A DNA stretch of 8,275 nt from JBNKFQ01 sp050289385. Lineage in GTDB: Bacteria; Pseudomonadota; Gammaproteobacteria; Pseudomonadales; Porticoccaceae. A program made the position numbers and the translations under genes. The DNA lies in assembly GCA_050289385.1 (NCBI GenBank), contig JBNKFQ010000306.1, positions 1-8,275 on the forward strand, written 5' to 3'. Shown here piece by piece: positions 6,382-8,275 of this stretch; positions within the stretch are counted from its first letter, which is position 1; each line of letters opens with the position of its first letter. The notes under the pieces were generated by a model that was given only the letters and a program-made list of their open reading frames with translations, was not told the DNA's origin and ran no database searches.

Positions 6382-7601
6382 GGTGTTTTATTTTCAGGGA
6401 TCAGGTCCAGCACCAGGTTTTTGTTCGGCGCGGTATAGGCATTAAGGACCTTAAGACTGAGCGACCTGATCTCCCGGGGCTGTTTAATGCCCTTCATGCC
6501 CAGGGTCACGCTACCTTTGGCGGGAATTGTCAGGCGCGACAAAACGCTGGTAAACGAGATCTCACCTTGAAATTCAATATCGAGCGCCAGCGGTGCGCGA
6601 TTGTGAAGGATGATTTTACGCACTTCCGGTGTTCTTTCGGTACTCTCTCCCACCGTTAGCGACAGTGCGCCGCGAAACAGGTTGAGTAACTCCGGCTCAC
6701 GACCTTGCAGGACATTGTCAGTGTAGGCGATGGTGGTGCGATTAAACAACGCGTCCTTGATTCCATCCAGGGTTTTCTCTTTCGCCAACACCAGGGTGAC
6801 GGGACGATGGGCAGTGGCGGATAGCGGACGACAATGGTTCTTCCAGTCGCCGCAATAGCGGTAGTTGCTCTGCCCTTCCAATCGCCATTGCATCAACCCA
6901 TGCACATCGGAGTTAGCCAGCAGGGTCAGGTTGTAGTCCAGGGCAATCTGAAAAGCGTCATCACCCGTGACCTCGATACCTCGTAACAGTTTTTCCTTAA
7001 ACAGCTTTCTGTGAATATCGTCCACACGACCAATCATATCTGGTCTGCCGGGGAAGCTGGGGTGATTGTAAAAGATAAAGGCGCCCTGCTCATTAGCCGC
7101 CTTAATGGTCCGATAGGCACCTTCGCTCATGGCGGCACGGGCTGTGGAGGTCATGGATTTGCCGTGGTTGTACCGATAGTCATCCACCAGCAGTCCATTA
7201 GCATCTGTGATGAATACGGCATTGCTGTGACCCGGCGGCATATCGCGGGTGATCTCGGCACCGGGGATCACCAGTACATTCTTGTCCTCGGCAAACTCGC
7301 GGGCAATGACATAAGAGCGATTACGATCCGGATGAGGAATATCTTCCTGGTGAGGTTGATATTCCAGATGTTCCGTGGAAGCAAACCCTGTTAACCCCTC
7401 GCGCACCGCCTCCTGCACCCGGATCGTGGGCCAGACCTGGCCGTCGGAAAATACCGTATGGGTATGGAAATCCACTGCCAACACCAGGCGGCCATCCGCA
7501 GTTAACGGAAAATCAAAAGGTCGCGACGATGGATAATTTTCAGCCCAGCTCAACAGAGGCAGCAGGCAACCCAGGATGATAGATAACAACATTTTATTCA
7601 T
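6378..7601 (-). CDS. Secreted PHP-domain metal-dependent phosphoesterase (Sb-PDE-like)
   Basis: The 407-residue protein starts with a Sec signal peptide (MNKMLLSIILGCLLPLLSWA, likely cut before ENYPSS), placing it in the periplasm. The PHP domain (about 40-290) has the full set of metal-ligand motifs: H46 and H48 in DFHTHTVFSDG, with D53; H78 in ASTEHLE; E116 in PGAEITRD; H125 in PPGHSN; H180 in FYNHPSF; D232 and H234 in NSDVHG. The remaining 110 residues look like a beta-rich C-terminal domain. Size, export and layout resemble the Sb-PDE type of phosphodiesterase rather than histidinol phosphatase or polymerase-associated PHP domains. It probably hydrolyses phosphate mono- or diesters outside the cytoplasm, but the substrate is unknown. 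The ribosome site is poor, and Met4 is an alternative start. It stands alone between the receptor terminator and the mobile element. Confidence 0.9.
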   Translation of the reverse strand: MNKMLLSIILGCLLPLLSWAENYPSSRPFDFPLTADGRLVLAVDFHTHTVFSDGQVWPTIRVQEAVREGLTGFASTEHLEYQPHQEDIPHPDRNRSYVIAREFAEDKNVLVIPGAEITRDMPPGHSNAVFITDANGLLVDDYRYNHGKSMTSTARAAMSEGAYRTIKAANEQGAFIFYNHPSFPGRPDMIGRVDDIHRKLFKEKLLRGIEVTGDDAFQIALDYNLTLLANSDVHGLMQWRLEGQSNYRYCGDWKNHCRPLSATAHRPVTLVLAKEKTLDGIKDALFNRTTIAYTDNVLQGREPELLNLFRGALSLTVGESTERTPEVRKIILHNRAPLALDIEFQGEISFTSVLSRLTIPAKGSVTLGMKGIKQPREIRSLSLKVLNAYTAPNKNLVLDLIPENKTP

Positions 7602-7611
7602 ATTGAAATTG

Positions 7612-7639
7612 TCAGGACAAAAGTATCAGAACAAAAGTA
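7612..7639. repeat. Tandem 14-bp direct repeat upstream of the phosphoesterase gene
   Basis: TCAGGACAAAAGTA (7612-7625) is followed directly by TCAGAACAAAAGTA (7626-7639), 13 of 14 bases identical. The repeat ends 10 bp upstream of the phosphoesterase ATG. On the minus strand a -10-like TATACT (7641-7636) overlaps the distal copy, so the repeat may cover the transcription start and leader. No good -35 is seen. Confidence 0.65.
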
Positions 7640-7859
7640 TACTGCAGGCACCGGTAGTGGTATAGAACTCTGCCACCCGGGCGTATTTGTAATAGCGATC
7701 CACATTGACAAAACAGGCTAACGAGCTGTCCTTGTCGCACTCTCACCCCAAACAGCCGCCTGAACTTTGGTGCTGATGTTATCAGCCTTCAGGCCGGTTC
7801 AGGAAACGGGGTTATGGAATTTATTGAGAGGCTGACTTTTATTGATGCACTATTAAATG
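7640..7859. other. Intergenic stretch between phosphoesterase gene and receptor terminator
   Basis: With the flanking repeat and terminator, this belongs to a 311-bp gap (7602-7912) without a convincing gene. It holds nested inverted repeats: GCTGAT-GTT-ATCAGC (7772-7786) inside CCTGAAC (7759-7765) and GTTCAGG (7797-7803), with a second TTCAGG at 7788-7793. These could fold into a leader structure or bind a regulator of the phosphoesterase gene, but no known riboswitch class is recognised. Confidence 0.35.
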
Positions 7860-7896
7860 TTCACCACCGGCGCCTCTGGCGTCGGTGGTGAATTTT
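7860..7896 (-). terminator. Rho-independent-type terminator after the TonB-dependent receptor gene
   Basis: The arms 7860-7874 (TTCACCACCGGCGCC) and 7878-7892 (GGCGTCGGTGGTGAA) pair over 15 positions with a single G-T wobble and a 3-base loop. The hairpin starts about 20 bp after the receptor stop at 7913. On the minus strand the tail is only CATTTAAT, while on the plus strand TTTT follows at 7893-7896, so it may work in both directions. Confidence 0.82.
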
Positions 7897-7912
7897 CCTG
7901 GAAAACAACTGA

Positions 7913-8275
7913 TTAAAAAGCGTATCGGATATTAAGCCCGATGGTTCGGGGGCGCAGACGGAAACCAGCTGCACCTTCTGGCGCGTTAACAACACTGAGG
8001 TGTTCCACCCAGGTTAGATCGTCGGCATTGGTGAGATTTTTGACAAACAGATCGACCGCCAGCTTATCCAGTGTGATACCGGTTTTCAGGTGGATTTGAC
8101 TGAAACCGCCGCTAATGGGCACAGCAACGGGTTGATTTAACCTGGTTCCATACTCGCCCACATAGGCGTAGTCGACCCGGGCGAAGGCGTCGTAGCCGGC
8201 CAGGCTGAATCCATACTCCAGGCCCGCGCTAAAATTGATATCCGCCGAACCGGGCAGGTCATCGCCCTTCTCGCC
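7913..8275 (-). CDS. TonB-dependent outer-membrane receptor, C-terminal part; 5' end outside window
   Basis: The frame is open from the window edge to the stop at 7913 and gives the last 120 residues. It shows the final beta-strands of a TonB-dependent receptor: alternating strands such as INFSAGLEYGFSLAGYDAFA and ARVDYAYVGEYGTRL, the turn motif KLAVDLFVKNLTNADD, and the terminus RLRPRTIGLNIRYAF. The closing aromatic strand ending in Phe is the usual signal for outer-membrane barrel assembly. Such receptors import large or scarce nutrients using TonB energy. The plug domain and specificity-determining loops lie outside the window, so the substrate cannot be inferred. A GTG within the frame at 8161 is internal, not the start. 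A strong hairpin terminator follows, so the gene ends its transcription unit. Confidence 0.93.
   Translation of the reverse strand, partial: GEKGDDLPGSADINFSAGLEYGFSLAGYDAFARVDYAYVGEYGTRLNQPVAVPISGGFSQIHLKTGITLDKLAVDLFVKNLTNADDLTWVEHLSVVNAPEGAAGFRLRPRTIGLNIRYAF

Noticed and set aside
7702..7707. TTGTCA as a -35 for the phosphoesterase gene
   Set aside because: No acceptable -10 lies 16-18 bp downstream, so only the TATACT hexamer is mentioned, at low confidence.
7624..7745. Minus-strand open stretch (…VNVDRYYKYARVAEFYTTTG…) between the receptor and phosphoesterase genes
   Set aside because: About 38 codons between two stops, with only a GTG start. This length is expected by chance, and no family is recognised.
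1..8275. CRISPR array, tRNA, rRNA, phage or defence system
   Set aside because: No regularly spaced repeats, no cloverleaf or rRNA-like segments, and no nuclease, integrase or toxin-antitoxin genes were seen on either strand.

Overview
The window looks like a chromosomal segment from a Gram-negative bacterium, most likely a heterotrophic gammaproteobacterium. The signs are a TonB-dependent receptor, Sec and Tat exported hydrolases, moderate GC and A/T-rich intergenic gaps. No finer taxonomic call can be supported from the sequence alone. Every clearly recognisable protein gene lies on the minus strand, so the functional order runs from high to low coordinates.

Right end (8275 to about 7860): the last 120 residues of a TonB-dependent outer-membrane receptor, followed by a strong 15-bp stem terminator. 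Next is a 311-bp gap with a 14-bp tandem duplication beside the start of a secreted PHP-domain phosphoesterase (7601-6378). A possible 15-codon ORF overlaps the stop codon of that gene.

Middle (6377-5734): a 644-bp gap without an intact gene. It holds a very clean 255-bp non-coding mobile element of MITE type (6005-6259). Its terminal inverted repeats begin GAATGG and it is flanked by an exact 11-bp target duplication, GGCTATATGAT. The element appears to have cut a small plus-strand reading frame. Left of it lie two palindromes. One, AAATGTATACATTT, covers the predicted -35 element of the next operon.

Malonate-type operon (5733-2731): a GntR/FCD-family regulator, a malonyl-CoA synthetase (matB) beginning with GTG only 3 nt after the regulator stop, and a PaaG-like crotonase-fold protein 27 bp further on. 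The regulator probably controls its own operon through the AAATGTATACATTT site. MatB would make malonyl-CoA from imported or internal malonate. The third gene is odd: it sits where a decarboxylase or transporter might be expected, resembles the phenylacetate-pathway isomerase PaaG, and lacks the acidic catalytic residues of known family members.

Left end (2593-1): two exported peptide-degrading enzymes in the same direction. One is a Sec-exported M20 metallo-dipeptidase. The other is the N-terminal 304 residues of a Tat-exported S9B (dipeptidyl peptidase IV type) serine peptidase. Together they would shorten peptides to dipeptides and then to amino acids outside the cytoplasm. It is not clear whether they are co-transcribed with the malonate genes.
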